A DNA stretch of 34,440 bases. It comes from Betaproteobacteria bacterium. Lineage in GTDB: Bacteria > Pseudomonadota > Gammaproteobacteria > Burkholderiales > SG8-41. Every line of letters begins with the position of its first letter. The first letter of the stretch is position 1. A program made the translations under genes and the position numbers. Below are positions 26,253 through 34,440 of the stretch, one piece after another. The stretch is taken from positions 1 through 34,440 of the forward strand of contig VGID01000042.1 in the NCBI GenBank assembly GCA_016868035.1, read 5' to 3'. The notes beneath the pieces were generated by a model, which made no database searches, was not told where the DNA came from, and worked only from the letters and a program-made list of their open reading frames with translations.

Positions 26253-27142
26253 TGGGCAGGAACCTCGGAACCCTCCTGGTTGGCGCGCTGGTCGTCCTGA
26301 TCCTGGGCGCATTGAGCCTGTTCGTCGTGGACCAGCGCCAGCACGCGATCGTATTCCGCCTGGGCGAGGTGGTGGAGGTGAAGACAGCGCCCGGGCTCTA
26401 TTTCAAGGTGCCGGTGCTGGACAACGTGCGCTACTTCGACGTGCGCATCCTCACGATCGACACCGTCGAGCCGGAGCGGTTTCTCACCTCCGAGAAGAAG
26501 AACGTGCTGGTGGATCTCTTCGTGAAGTGGCGCATCACCGACGTGCGACAGTACTACGTGAGCGTGGGCGGCGACGAGCTGCGCGCGCAGACGCGGCTGC
26601 TTCAGACCATTAACGACGGGTTGCGCGCGGAGTTCGGCAACCGCACGGTGCCCGAGGTGGTCTCGGGTGAACGCGACAAGATCATGGACTTCATGCGGGA
26701 GAAGGCGAACGAGGACGCAAGCAAGATCGGGGTCCTGGTGCTCGACGTGAGGCTGAAGCGCGTCGAGCTGCCGCAAGAGGTGAGCGAGGCGGTCTACCGG
26801 CGGATGGAAGCCGAGCGCAAGCGCGTGGCCAATGAACTGAGATCTACGGGCGCGGCCGAATCGGAGCGGATACGGGCCGACGCCGACCGCCAGCGCGAGG
26901 TGATTCTCGCCGAGGCCTATCGCGAGGCGCAGCGTGTCAAGGGCGAGGGCGACGGCAAGTCCACCGCGATCTACGCGCGCGCCTACGAGCAGAACCCCGA
27001 GTTCTACGCGTTCTACCGCAGCCTCGAGGCGTACAAGTCGAGCTTCCGGGACCGGAACGACGTGCTGGTGCTCGAGCCCAACTCCGAGTTCTTCAGGTAT
27101 CTCAAGTCGGGCAGCAGGTCGGCGAGCAAGCCGAGCAAATAG
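26252..27142 (+). CDS. hflC: HflC, membrane-bound FtsH protease modulator
   Basis: HflC is the partner of HflK. The 296-residue protein has one N-terminal membrane helix (about 6-25), the [15 protein letters not shown] start of the SPFH domain, and a C-terminal helical part with [14 protein letters not shown], as in other HflC proteins. The ATG overlaps the hflK stop, so the two are translated together. Confidence 0.95.
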   Translation: MGRNLGTLLVGALVVLILGALSLFVVDQRQHAIVFRLGEVVEVKTAPGLYFKVPVLDNVRYFDVRILTIDTVEPERFLTSEKKNVLVDLFVKWRITDVRQYYVSVGGDELRAQTRLLQTINDGLRAEFGNRTVPEVVSGERDKIMDFMREKANEDASKIGVLVLDVRLKRVELPQEVSEAVYRRMEAERKRVANELRSTGAAESERIRADADRQREVILAEAYREAQRVKGEGDGKSTAIYARAYEQNPEFYAFYRSLEAYKSSFRDRNDVLVLEPNSEFFRYLKSGSRSASKPSK

Positions 27143-27214
27143 CGCGCGAATCGTGCGTGCCGGGGCGCGGCGCTGCTCCTGGCGTCGTGGTTCCGGGCGC
27201 AGGCCCGGATCACG

Positions 27215-27403
27215 ATGGGGACCATACTCCTGACCGCCTTTGCGCTGATGCTCATCATCGAGGGCGTGCTGCCATTCGTGATGCCGGGCGTGTGGCGCGA
27301 CACCTTCCGCAGGCTCATCGCGATGAGCGACGGCCAGATCCGGTTCATCGGATTGATTTCGATGCTTGCCGGCCTGCTGCTGCTCTACATTGCACAGCGG
27401 TGA
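27215..27403 (+). CDS. DUF2065 small membrane protein (YjeT type)
   Basis: The 62-residue protein has two hydrophobic helices (about 3-25 and 43-59) around a loop with [12 protein letters not shown]. This is the DUF2065 pattern, a small inner-membrane protein of unknown role that often lies between hflC and hisZ/purA in Proteobacteria. The ATG at 27215 has only a weak ribosome site. The 72 bases before it contain nothing notable. Confidence 0.85.
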   Translation: MGTILLTAFALMLIIEGVLPFVMPGVWRDTFRRLIAMSDGQIRFIGLISMLAGLLLLYIAQR

Positions 27404-27411
27404 GATGCAGG

Positions 27412-27523
27412 ATCGAGGATCGAGGAGTGAGAGAAAACGTCACCCTTAGTCTTCAACCCGATCTTCTCTATAATTGCCCTCAATCCTCAGTCCTCAATCC
27501 TCAGTCCTCGATCCTCAATCCTG
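27412..27523. repeat. inverted GAGGATC / CTCAATC array before hisZ
   Basis: The left arm at 27412-27431 (AGGATCGAGGATCGAGGAG) and right arm at 27479-27523 (about six CTCAATC/CTCAGTC/CTCGATC units) are reverse complements around a roughly 47-base spacer. The family is the same as in tilS and after purA. The right arm ends two bases before the hisZ ATG. Confidence 0.85.
27469..27474 (+). promoter_or_regulatory. -10 box of hisZ within the repeat spacer
   Basis: TATAAT, a perfect -10 hexamer, sits in the spacer between the two repeat arms. Transcription would start at about 27481, so the whole hisZ leader would be the CTCAATC right arm, which has no Shine-Dalgarno sequence. No good -35 is seen. 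Confidence 0.5.
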
Positions 27524-27525
27524 TA

Positions 27526-28686
27526 ATGCGTACCTGGGCGCTGCCCGAATACATCGAAGACATCCTGCCGCTCGAGGCGCAGCGCGTGGAGCGGCTGCGC
27601 CGCGGCATCCTCGATCTGTTCGCGGTGCACGGCTACGAGCTCGTGATGCCGCCGCTGCTGGAATACGTCGAATCGCTCCTCACCGGAACGGGGCACGACC
27701 TCGATCTCCAGACATTCAAGCTGGTGGACCGGCTCTCGGGGCGCCTGCTCGGGGTCCGCGCGGACATCACGCCGCAGGTCGCGCGGATCGACGCGCACCT
27801 GTTGAACCGCAGCGGGGTGACCCGGCTGTGCTACTCGGGCAGCGTGCTGCACACGCTGCCCTCGGGCATGAACCGCACGCGCGAGCCGCTGCAGATCGGG
27901 GCCGAGCTCTACGGCCACGCGGGCGTCGAGAGCGACGTCGAGATCCAGCGGCTGATGATGCAGGCGCTCGCGGTGGCGGGGATCGAGGACAGCTATCTCG
28001 AGATCGGGCACGTCGCGATCTTCCGCCGCGTGGTGAGACGCGCCGGCCTCGCGCAGGAGCTCGAGGCGGAGCTCTTTCGCGCGATGCAGGTGAAGGACCT
28101 GCCGGCGCTGAAGGAGCTCACGCGCGGGCTCGACCGCAGCACCCGCGGCGCGCTCAGCGCGCTTCCCACGCTCTACGGAGGGGCGGAAGTGCTCGCCCAG
28201 GCGGAGCGTGCACTGCCCGCGGATCCGGAGATCCGTGCCGCGCTGGACCGGTTGCGCGCGCTCTCGGAGCAGTTGCGCGACGTGGCGCGCATCCGCTGCT
28301 TCGATCTTGCCGAGTTGCGCGGGTATCACTATCACAGCGGGATGGTATTCGCGGCGTATGCCGGAGGCCGGCCCAATGCGCTCGCTCTGGGCGGACGCTA
28401 CGACGAGGTCGGCAAGGCGTTCGGGCGCGCGCGTCCGGCAACCGGCTTCAGCATGGACCTGCGCGAGCTCGTCTGCGCGGGCCCCGATGGCGCGCGGCGC
28501 AGCGCGGTGCTTGCGCCGCATCGCCCTGGCGACGCCGCGCTGCAGCGCGTGATCGGCGGCCTGCGCGCTCGCGGGGAGACCGTGGTCGTGGACCTTCCGG
28601 GCCATACTGCAACGCGCCGCGAGCTCGGTTGCGACCGCAAGCTCGCGAAGCGCGCCGGCAAATGGCTCGTAACAAAGATGAAATAA
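27526..28686 (+). CDS. hisZ: ATP phosphoribosyltransferase regulatory subunit
   Basis: HisZ is a catalytically inactive relative of histidyl-tRNA synthetase that activates the short-form HisG in the first step of histidine synthesis. The 386-residue protein keeps the class II synthetase core ([49 protein letters not shown]) but lacks a HisS anticodon domain and the HisS charging motifs. I chose ATG 27526 at [15 protein letters not shown]. Upstream of it is only repeat sequence. Confidence 0.94.
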   Translation: MRTWALPEYIEDILPLEAQRVERLRRGILDLFAVHGYELVMPPLLEYVESLLTGTGHDLDLQTFKLVDRLSGRLLGVRADITPQVARIDAHLLNRSGVTRLCYSGSVLHTLPSGMNRTREPLQIGAELYGHAGVESDVEIQRLMMQALAVAGIEDSYLEIGHVAIFRRVVRRAGLAQELEAELFRAMQVKDLPALKELTRGLDRSTRGALSALPTLYGGAEVLAQAERALPADPEIRAALDRLRALSEQLRDVARIRCFDLAELRGYHYHSGMVFAAYAGGRPNALALGGRYDEVGKAFGRARPATGFSMDLRELVCAGPDGARRSAVLAPHRPGDAALQRVIGGLRARGETVVVDLPGHTATRRELGCDRKLAKRAGKWLVTKMK

Positions 28687-30071
<1,385 letters not shown>

Positions 30072-30073
<2 letters not shown>

Positions 30074-30220
30074 GGATCGAGGTTTGAGGATTGAGGATTG
30101 AGGATTGAGGATTGAGGATTGAGGATTGAGGATTGAGGATTGAGGATTGAGGATTGAGGGTGGTTCAGTCTCGAGCCAGTACGTGCTTGCTCAATCCCGC
30201 CAACTCAATCCTCAATCCTG
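30072..30220. repeat. inverted heptamer array with ten perfect GAGGATT copies
   Basis: It starts within the purA stop codon (TGAGGATCGAGG). Ten perfect GAGGATT units run from 30086 to 30155. After a spacer of about 35 bases, a degenerate right arm (CTCAATCCCGCCAACTCAATCCTCAATCCTG) ends at about 30220, seven bases from the 3' end of tRNA-Leu. It belongs to the same family as the tilS and hisZ elements. Confidence 0.95.
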
Positions 30221-30226
30221 AAGTTG

Positions 30227-30313
<87 letters not shown>

Positions 30314-30353
30314 GTAAGCGCACGGAATTTAATCGCAAACGCCCAATTTGTCA

Positions 30354-32564
30354 ATGAAAAATCGAAAACGAAAATCGACGCGACGGCATGACGGCGCGCG
30401 CGCGGGCGGCCGTCGCGCGAACGCGAGGAAGGGAACCCGGCAATCCGCCGCGCTCCCGAGCCGCGCATCCATACTGCAAGTCCTGAACGAACAGGGCGTG
30501 CCTGTCGCGGAAGACGAACTGATCCGGTTGCTCCGGATTCCGCCGCGCGAGCGCGGCGCGCTCGCGCGAAGCATCGCCGACCTGGAGCGCAACGGCGAGG
30601 TCATGCGCAACCGCCGCGGCGCGATCTGCGTCGTGGCGAAACTCGACCTCACGCGCGGACGGGTGCAGGGACACCCCGACGGCTTCGGTTTTCTCGTCGG
30701 AGACGAAGGAGGCCCGGACCTGTTTCTGCCGCCGAAAGAGATGCACCAGGTGCTGCACGGCGACCGCGTCGTCGCCCGCGTCGCGGGCACCGACCGCCGC
30801 GGCCGCCCCGAGGGCAAGATCGTGGAAATCCTCGAGCGGGGGCAGCAGCAGGTCGTGGGCCGGATGCGCCGCGAGCACGGAATCCTGCTGGTGAGTGCGG
30901 AGGACAGGCGCATCAGCCAGGATTTCCTGGTGCCCCCGGAACAAGCACGCGGTGCGGCGCCGGGGCAGGTGGTGACGGTCAGGGTCGTGGCGCAGCCGTC
31001 CAAGCACGCGCAGCCGGTGGCGCACGTGGTGGAAGTGCTCGGGGACTATGCCGATCCGGGCATGGAGATCGAGATCGCGCTGCGCAAGCACGCTCTGCCG
31101 CACGCGTTTTCGCGCCAGGCCGAGGGTCTCTGCGCCCGGCTGCCGGAAGCGGTGACCGCGGGGGACCGCGCTCAACATGCCGATCTCACGCGCCTGGCGC
31201 TGGTGACCATAGACGGAGAGAGCGCCAGGGATTTCGATGACGCCGTCTATTGCGAGCCGCAAGGCGACGGGTTCCGGCTGGTGGTGGCGATCGCCGATGT
31301 CAGTCACTACGTGAAGCACGGCGACGCCCTCGATCGGGAGGCACGGGAGCGCGGCAATTCGGTCTATTTTCCGCGCCGCGTGATTCCGATGCTGCCCGAG
31401 AAGCTCTCCAACGGCCTGTGCTCGCTCAACCCCAAGGTGCCGCGCCTCGCGGTTGCGTGCGACATGCGCGTCGCCGCCGATGGCGAGATTGCCGCCTACC
31501 GCTTCTATCCGGCAGTGATCCGCTCGCACGCGCGCCTCACCTACACCGAGGTGGCGGCAATGCTCTCCGGGGCCGAGGCGGGCGCGGCGCACGGGCATCA
31601 GGCCCTGGCTCCGCATATCCGGGCGCTGCACCGGCTCTACAGGCTGCTCGCGCGGGCGCGCGAGCGGCGCGGCGCGATCGACTTCGAGACGATCGAAACC
31701 GAGATGATCTTCGACGATCAGGGCAAGATCGCGCGGATCGTGCCCGTGCGGCGCAACGACGCGCATCGCCTGATCGAGGAATGCATGCTCGCCGCCAATG
31801 TGTGCGCCTCGGATTTCCTGCGCGAGCACGACCATTCCATGCTCTACCGGATCCACGAGGGGCCCACCCCGGAGAAGCTCGCAGCTTTGCGCGATTTCCT
31901 CAAGGGCTTCGGGTTGCAGCTGGAGGGCGGGGACGACCCTCACGCGAGCGACTACGCCAAACTGCTCGCGCGCGCGAAGGACAGGCCCGACGCGCAGCTG
32001 CTGCAGACCGTGATGCTGCGCTCGCTGCAGCAGGCGGTGTACAGCCCGGACAACGTGGGCCACTTCGGGCTCGCCTACGAGTCCTACACGCATTTCACCT
32101 CTCCGATACGGCGCTATCCGGACCTGCTGGTGCACCGCGCGATCAAGGCAGTGCTTGCGCGCCGGCGCTACGATCCGGGCAACTGGCACGAACTCGGCCT
32201 GCACTGCTCGAGGACCGAGCGCCGCGCGGACGAGGCGACGCGCGACGTGGAATCCTGGCTCAAGTGCTACTACATGAAAGACCGCGTGGGCGAGACGTTC
32301 GACGGCAGCGTCAGCGGGGTGGCCGCGTTCGGTGTGTTCGTCGCCCTCGACGAGGTCTATGTCGAGGGGCTGGTGCACGTGTCCGAGCTCGGAAAGGACT
32401 ATTTCCATTTCGATGCGGCGAAGCACCAGCTGATGGGCGAGCGCACCCGCAAGCGTTTCCGCCTGGGAGACCGGCTGCGGGTGAATCTGGTGCGCGTGGA
32501 TCTCGATACGAGCCGGATCGACTTCGTGCTGGAAGATTCAACCTCCCAACGCAGAGGACGCTGA
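30354..32564 (+). CDS. rnr: ribonuclease R
   Basis: RNase R is a processive 3'-to-5' exoribonuclease that degrades structured RNA and takes part in rRNA quality control. The 736-residue protein (from ATG 30354; an in-frame TTG lies two codons earlier) has a basic N-terminus, a winged-helix region (about 36-95), cold-shock domains (about 98-225), the RNB domain with catalytic aspartates in ARDFDDAVY (D293, D295, D296), and an S1 domain (about 640-724). After the S1 domain it ends within about ten residues, with the last six codons encoded by a GCAGAGGAC repeat; the usual lysine/arginine-rich tail is missing. Confidence 0.96.
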   Translation: MKNRKRKSTRRHDGARAGGRRANARKGTRQSAALPSRASILQVLNEQGVPVAEDELIRLLRIPPRERGALARSIADLERNGEVMRNRRGAICVVAKLDLTRGRVQGHPDGFGFLVGDEGGPDLFLPPKEMHQVLHGDRVVARVAGTDRRGRPEGKIVEILERGQQQVVGRMRREHGILLVSAEDRRISQDFLVPPEQARGAAPGQVVTVRVVAQPSKHAQPVAHVVEVLGDYADPGMEIEIALRKHALPHAFSRQAEGLCARLPEAVTAGDRAQHADLTRLALVTIDGESARDFDDAVYCEPQGDGFRLVVAIADVSHYVKHGDALDREARERGNSVYFPRRVIPMLPEKLSNGLCSLNPKVPRLAVACDMRVAADGEIAAYRFYPAVIRSHARLTYTEVAAMLSGAEAGAAHGHQALAPHIRALHRLYRLLARARERRGAIDFETIETEMIFDDQGKIARIVPVRRNDAHRLIEECMLAANVCASDFLREHDHSMLYRIHEGPTPEKLAALRDFLKGFGLQLEGGDDPHASDYAKLLARAKDRPDAQLLQTVMLRSLQQAVYSPDNVGHFGLAYESYTHFTSPIRRYPDLLVHRAIKAVLARRRYDPGNWHELGLHCSRTERRADEATRDVESWLKCYYMKDRVGETFDGSVSGVAAFGVFVALDEVYVEGLVHVSELGKDYFHFDAAKHQLMGERTRKRFRLGDRLRVNLVRVDLDTSRIDFVLEDSTSQRRGR

Positions 32565-32587
32565 GGACGCGGAGGACGCAGAGGGTG
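32551..32587. repeat. nonamer array (GCAGAGGAC) at the rnr 3' end
   Basis: Four units of nine bases (GCAGAGGAC, GCTGAGGAC, GCGGAGGAC, GCAGAGGGT) begin inside rnr and supply its stop codon. The reverse complement occurs at about 33046-33078 and again at 33108-33138 before rlmB. Together they bracket the GxxExxY gene remnant; the array ends four bases before that gene's stop codon. Confidence 0.85.
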
Positions 32588-32590
32588 CCT

Positions 32591-32758
32591 TTACAATCCG
32601 TTCACCACGCGCTTTACTCCGCCGCGCATGTGCGGTACGTTGAAGTTGAGGAGGTAGCCGAGCTTGCGGCTGGTGAGCTTCAGGTACGTCAGCACCTGCG
32701 ACTTGTGGACCGCCATCGCGCTGCGGACGATCGCTTCACCAATCGCGTTTTCATTCAC
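32591..32758 (-). pseudogene. internally deleted GxxExxY-type (PD-(D/E)XK superfamily) gene
   Basis: From GTG 32758, preceded by GGGAGGAG, a 55-residue frame reads MNENAIGEAIVRSAMAVHK and then directly SQVLTYLKLTSRKLGYLLNF...VNGL. The first part matches the N-terminus of GxxExxY proteins and the second their C-terminus (HK-x-QLLTYL-K-T, NFGV, RIVNGL). The central 65-75 residues, including the name-giving GxxExxY and the predicted nuclease core, are missing while the frame is kept. I infer deletion between two short HK-coding stretches. It is therefore a remnant unlikely to be active. It lies between inverted nonamer arrays. Confidence 0.75.
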
Positions 32759-32895
32759 CCCGCTCCTCCCGCCCGGCGGATCGGACTCGACCACTACGGA
32801 CGACCCGTTGCCGCAGGTCCACCCGGTTGCTTGCGTTGTTCGGCGTTCCCCTCTTTGCCTCGGGAGGTCAATGTACCTGGCCTGTTCTCTCCCAT

Positions 32896-33078
32896 CCCGA
32901 CGCAGCAGGTTCCTCCATGTCCTCAACGTCCTCCACCACCAAAGGGTTGACCAGTCCGGCCGGCGAACCCACGAATTCATGTTCCCCGTGTTCCTCCGAG
33001 TCGGCGCTGAGAGTCCGGACCGGGGGAGGGCTATACTCCGCGCACCTCTGCGTCCCCCCGCGTCCTCCGCGTTGAGAG
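32896..33078. repeat. right-hand nonamer-type arrays upstream of the GxxExxY remnant
   Basis: Words of the type TCCTCCATG, TCCTCAACG, TCCTCCACC (about 32912-32940), GTTCCCCGTGTTCCTCCG (about 32981-32998) and CCTCTGCGTCCCCCCGCGTCCTCCGCG (33045-33071) are reverse complements of the GAGGAC/GAACACGG families. The 388 bases between the remnant's start (32758) and rlmB hold these words, a few unique stretches and no intact gene. Confidence 0.6.
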
Positions 33079-33146
33079 TTTGAATGGGGGAGCTATACTC
33101 TGCGCACCTCTGCGTCCCCCCGCGCCCTCCGCGTCGGGAGTTTGAA
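33023..33146. repeat. 62-base tandem duplication carrying the rlmB promoter
   Basis: Two near-identical copies, about 33023-33084 and 33085-33146, match with a period of 62 bases (CTATACT at 33031 and 33093; AGTTTGAA at 33077 and 33139). Each carries a TATACT -10 hexamer (33032-33037 and 33094-33099), one right-arm nonamer array and the sequence before a start codon (ATG after copy 1, GTG after copy 2). rlmB uses the GTG after copy 2. Confidence 0.8.
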
Positions 33147-33911
33147 GTGAACGAACCTAAGATCATCTACGGATTCCACGCGGTGACGAGCCGCCTGCGC
33201 CAGAACACGGCGAGCGTGAAGGAAGTTTTTCTCGACCGGGCGCGCGGGGACCGCCGCGCACGGGGCCTCGCGCAGCTCGCCGCCGAGCGCGGCGTGCGCT
33301 TAATCATGGTGGAGGGCGCGCGTCTCGACGGGATGACGCAGCACGCGCGGCACCAGGGCGTTGCCGCGCGCGTCGAAGCCGCGGCGCCGCGCGCCGACAT
33401 CCACGCGGTGCTCGACGGCCTGGGCGAGCCGGCGCTGCTGCTGCTTCTCGACGGGATCACCGATCCGCACAACCTCGGCGCATGCTTGCGGGTGGCGGAC
33501 GCGATGGGCGTGCATGCGGTGATCGCGCCGAAGGACCGGGCGGCCGGCATCACTCCGGTCGTGGCCAAGGTGGCGAGTGGCGCGGCGGAAACGGTGCCGT
33601 TCATCGCCGTGACCAATCTCGCGCGCGCGATGGGCGAGCTCAAGGAACGCGGGATCTGGCTGATCGGGGCGGACGACCGCGCCGAGGCGGACCTGTATAC
33701 GGCCAGGCTGCAGGGGCCGCTCGCCTGGGTGCTGGGCGCGGAAGGAGAGGGCATGCGCCGGCTTACGCGCGAGCACTGCGACGAGCTCGCGCGCATCCCG
33801 ATGCTGGGCACCGTGGAGAGCCTGAACGTTTCGGTGTCGGCCGGGATCTGCCTTGCGGAGACCCGGCGCCAGCGCGCCGTACAGGGGCTCGCCTCACGCC
33901 GCGGGGCATGA
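33147..33911 (+). CDS. rlmB: 23S rRNA (guanosine-2251-2'-O)-methyltransferase
   Basis: RlmB is a SPOUT-fold enzyme that 2'-O-methylates G2251 in the peptidyl transferase region. From GTG 33147 the 254-residue protein has the N-terminal rRNA-binding domain (IIYGFHAVTSRL, 6-17) and the knotted SPOUT domain with GITDPHNLGACLR, GAEGEGM and ESLNVSVSAGI. I chose the GTG because GGGAG lies seven bases upstream and homology begins there. The in-frame ATG 33084 would add 21 residues of translated repeat. Confidence 0.95.
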   Translation: MNEPKIIYGFHAVTSRLRQNTASVKEVFLDRARGDRRARGLAQLAAERGVRLIMVEGARLDGMTQHARHQGVAARVEAAAPRADIHAVLDGLGEPALLLLLDGITDPHNLGACLRVADAMGVHAVIAPKDRAAGITPVVAKVASGAAETVPFIAVTNLARAMGELKERGIWLIGADDRAEADLYTARLQGPLAWVLGAEGEGMRRLTREHCDELARIPMLGTVESLNVSVSAGICLAETRRQRAVQGLASRRGA

Positions 33912-33980
33912 TACCCTCGCGCCAACATGGCTATCTGCCCTGCGAGGCAAAAAGGCGACCCAGACTGGGTTAAAGTTCGC

Positions 33981-34023
33981 TATAATAATCAATCTACAAA
34001 CTGGTGTTTCTCGAATGTAGATT
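33981..34023 (+). promoter_or_regulatory. TATAAT and 8-bp inverted repeat after rlmB
   Basis: A perfect TATAAT (33981-33986) is followed by AATCTACA (33991-33998) and its exact reverse complement TGTAGATT (34016-34023) with a 17-base loop. The area (33912-34142) is clearly lower in GC than the housekeeping block and has no gene that I can see. The pair could be an operator, or the edge of an inserted element. A small ACCCAG/CTGGGT stem at 33958-33970 lies just upstream. Confidence 0.3.
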
Positions 34024-34142
34024 AAGATCGGATCGCGGACCAGAGAACAACAAGGCCAGGGATGCCGAAGAAAGCGTGCGTAGCCGTGACCTGCGTTGAA
34101 TCCTGATCCAGTTGCAGTGAGAGTTTTAAGTCTAGCGTAGAG

Positions 34143-34328
34143 CTAATGCAGGTTCAATCGCTGGTTCACCTCCTGGGGCGTTGGGATTGGTGGGAATAGG
34201 CTCTGATGCAACGCATGATGTGTTGTTGAATCGATAGTCCAAGATGCAGGTGCCGGTGGTCGTCTCCCGATCGATCGGTGTGGCCGAACGGTGTTGTAAT
34301 GAATGCGCCACTGCTGAGGTCTTGTCAA
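34143..34328 (-). pseudogene. C-terminal fragment of an IS3-type (rve integrase-fold) transposase
   Basis: A leftward frame ending at TAG 34143 contains QQWRIHYNTVRPHRSIGRRP, the hallmark end of the DDE integrase core in IS3-family OrfB transposases, then about 35 residues to the stop. Upstream of QQWRIHYN the family likeness ends abruptly and another reading frame's stop (34346) is only about 35 bases away. No catalytic residues remain, so it is a truncated remnant, probably cut by another insertion. Confidence 0.75.
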
Positions 34329-34345
34329 TAGGTGTGTAAAAAGAT

Positions 34346-34440
34346 TCAGGCGGCTTTCCTTGTCGGCTCGATCCTCGTGCGCACGGCGATTCCGTCCTTG
34401 AACAGTTTTCCGTCGTAGACATCCCTCATCAGATGCGGCG
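34346..34440 (-). CDS. C-terminal end of an unidentified gene entering from the right edge
   Basis: A leftward frame enters at the window edge and ends at TGA 34346 (about 31 residues: PHLMRDVYDGKLFKDG...RKAA). I do not recognise the family. Its position, ending about 20 bases before the break in the IS3-type transposase fragment, suggests it belongs to a mobile element inserted there. Coding status is inferred from its protein-like composition only. Confidence 0.35.
   Translation of the reverse strand, partial: PHLMRDVYDGKLFKDGIAVRTRIEPTRKAA

Noticed and set aside
27157-27525. N-terminal extension of HisZ upstream of ATG 27526
   Set aside because: The extension translates the DUF2065 gene in another frame and the repeat arms, and HisZ homology begins at [12 protein letters not shown].
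30086-30155. GAGGATT tandem copies as iterons of a replication origin
   Set aside because: There is no rep gene, DnaA box cluster or AT-rich unwinding region, and the site is between purA and a tRNA inside a conserved chromosomal block.
32759-33166. Upstream extension of the GxxExxY remnant as a 191-residue protein
   Set aside because: The extra residues are translated repeat words (R/G/T/W-rich) and the GTG at 32758 has a good ribosome site.

Overview
The window looks like chromosomal DNA of a GC-rich betaproteobacterium, probably one known mainly from environmental sequence. The evidence is gene content and order: ndk, rlmN, pilW, rodZ, ispG, hisS, yfgM, bamB, der, hfq, hflX, hflK, hflC, a DUF2065 gene, hisZ, purA, tRNA-Leu, rnr and rlmB follow each other almost without interruption, a layout I know from Betaproteobacteria. 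No species is assigned.

Layout. 1-8000 is a mixed accessory metabolic stretch: the 5' end of a leftward gene, a cyclase/FHA signalling protein, a DUF1932-type NAD(P) oxidoreductase, an MFS transporter, an unknown membrane protein, a tartrate/D-malate-type dehydrogenase, a secreted dienelactone-hydrolase-like protein and a gamma-glutamyltransferase. 8187-10551 is accA-tilS. 10844-13995 is a TRAP transporter operon (dctP, dctQ, dctM). 14252-33911 is the long housekeeping block: nucleotide balance (ndk, purA), rRNA/tRNA modification (rlmN, rlmB), cell shape and envelope (rodZ, pilW, yfgM, bamB), isoprenoid precursor synthesis (ispG), histidine charging and synthesis (hisS, hisZ), ribosome GTPases (der, hflX), RNA control (hfq, rnr) and membrane protease control (hflK/hflC). 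33950-34440 is a lower-GC mobile-element scar at the right edge.

The most unusual content is not a gene but a set of repeats. At least eleven sites carry short tandem words of 7 or 9 bases (GAGGATT, GCTTACC, GTGATTC, GGGAATC, CACAGAGAA, GACGCAGAG and others). Most are arranged as a left array, a short unique spacer, and a right array that is the reverse complement of the left. They sit at gene junctions and run into genes: one lies in frame inside tilS, three supply or overlap the stop codons of hisS, purA and rnr, and others form the 5' leaders of a hydrolase gene, bamB, hisZ and rlmB. One arm is often expanded to perfect copies (15 x TTACCGC before bamB, 10 x GAGGATT after purA) while its partner is degenerate. 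The largest element, between rnr and rlmB, surrounds an internally deleted GxxExxY-type (PD-(D/E)XK nuclease superfamily) gene between inverted nonamer arrays. I propose, as inference, that these are one or more families of inverted-array elements able to insert or expand at gene ends, possibly linked to GxxExxY genes.
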